From Anseranas semipalmata (taxonomy: Eukaryota > Chordata > Aves > Anseriformes > Anseranatidae), in NCBI GenBank assembly GCA_013399115.1, contig VXAA01000961.1, positions 243,699 through 307,698 on the forward strand: DNA of 64,000 bases. Direction: 5' to 3'. The translations under genes were made by a program, and so were the position numbers. Positions 63,290-64,000 of the stretch are shown in pieces (the stretch's first letter is position 1; every line of letters begins with the position of its first letter). A model generated the notes under the pieces. It was not told the DNA's origin and did not search any database. It saw only the letters and a program-made list of their open reading frames with translations.

Positions 63290-64000
63290 CAAGCGCACTA
63301 CGGCGGCCTTGAAACATTACAACAGGCACAGACTGATCAAGGCCGGTGCCCGAGTCAGCTCGCCCGGCAGGACAGACGGCTCGACCACACAGCCAGGGGC
63401 TCCGCTACGGCCACGAGCGGACGAGCGTTTCCAGCACGCTCAGCACGAGAACTGAGTGCCATCGTGCCAGGGGCGCCGAGGCCCAGCCCTGCTAAGCAGC
63501 CCCATCGGCCTGCTCAAACAAAGCAGCCTATTGACCCACGTCTGTCTTCGTCTGGTGGAAAGCCCCGGGTGTGTGGTGTGGTGCAACACCACGTACGGGA
63601 GCCCTGCCCGTGCCGTGTACATCCCGCTGCTCCGTGCATACCTCTCTGGAAGAAGCTTTCAGACCAAGAGACCCCAGTCCACCCACATGCAGCTTGGCTC
63701 CCACCGAGACACCAACTAACTCCTTAGGCAGCGGTCCTGAGATCACTCCGCTTTGTAAAAATAAATGGCTAAGGAGGGGGTTGCGACACCCAGAACAACC
63801 GCCACCGTCCCCTGCAACACGCCGGCCCGCGGGAGCTGAGAGCCGCCACGAAGCTGCCAGCTGCTGCGGGCAGCAGGGAGGCTGCTGCGGGCACCGGCTA
63901 GGCGCGAGTCGCACGCTGCGCAAGTTCGCTACTTTTCTGCCACCGACGCCTCGCTCGTTCCGCCCGGCTCCCGCCACCGGGACGCGGCAGCCACCGGCCC
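63290..64000. promoter_or_regulatory. CpG-rich stretch at the right edge, possible distal promoter
   Basis: From about 63290 CpG dinucleotides become frequent (CACTACGGCGGCC, CGAGCGGACGAGCG, CGCGAGTCGCACGCTGCGC) and remain so to the end of the window. It could be a CpG-island promoter for a distal TPD52 transcript or for the next gene. I could not find the short-isoform start exon within it. Frames here are open on both strands, as expected from high GC. Confidence 0.5.

Larger units (their letters stand above)
45877..64000. other. Region upstream of the TPD52 PrLZ-type exon; no supported gene
   Basis: Eighteen kilobases hold no exon I can support. By eye the sequence is less AT-rich than the left part and I saw no CR1 copy. 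Several frames of 160-217 codons exist on the plus strand (47884-48417, 50452-50961, 52386-52928, 55158-55811) without recognisable domains. GC-richer patches lie near 48100-48300, 52190-52480, 56050-56480 and 60590-60790. If TPD52 has a more distal promoter, this is intron; otherwise it is intergenic. Confidence 0.6.

Overview
This is a 64 kb piece of a vertebrate nuclear genome, almost certainly from a bird. The evidence is spliced exons of two vertebrate genes plus several CR1 LINE copies with the typical avian 3' end, which carries ATTCTATG-type octamers. I could not resolve the bird order. More than 95 % of the window is intron, UTR or intergenic DNA. Most open reading frames in it are either chance frames or pieces of CR1 reverse transcriptase.

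Both recognisable genes lie on the minus strand. The left gene is MRPS28, encoding mitochondrial small-subunit ribosomal protein bS1m. Its exon 2 is complete at 4763-4944. Its first exon starts at 26489 inside a CpG island and runs into a 160-base assembly gap at 26279-26438. Its last exon lies beyond the left edge. The right gene is TPD52, tumor protein D52. Six coding exons and one in-frame 42-bp cassette exon can be placed between 29799 and 45876, and the likely poly(A) signal is at 28457-28462. The visible exons join in frame into a 218-residue protein, or 232 residues with the cassette. The first exon is of the longer 'PrLZ' type. The order MRPS28-TPD52, head to tail on one strand, matches the arrangement I know from the human genome.

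Layout: 1-4762 is MRPS28 intron 2, with an old CR1 endonuclease-region fragment. 4945 to about 26278 is MRPS28 intron 1, with three clear CR1 copies, two weak ones, microsatellites and a 54-base poly(A) run. 26439-26800 is the MRPS28 promoter and start, with NRF1-like and YY1-like motifs. 27040-28187 is a well-preserved CR1 wedged between the two genes. 28438-45876 is TPD52. 45877-64000 has no exon I can support. It becomes richer in GC, contains one unassigned 217-codon open frame, and ends in a CpG-rich stretch that may be another promoter.

The two genes are neighbours but not functional partners. MRPS28 acts in mitochondrial translation. TPD52 is a coiled-coil adaptor of vesicle trafficking and secretion. 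I found no CRISPR array, tRNA or rRNA gene, and no sign of a novel multi-gene system. The points most worth checking are the TPD52 cassette exon, the MRPS28 start hidden by the gap, the young CR1 between the genes, and the unassigned right-hand third.
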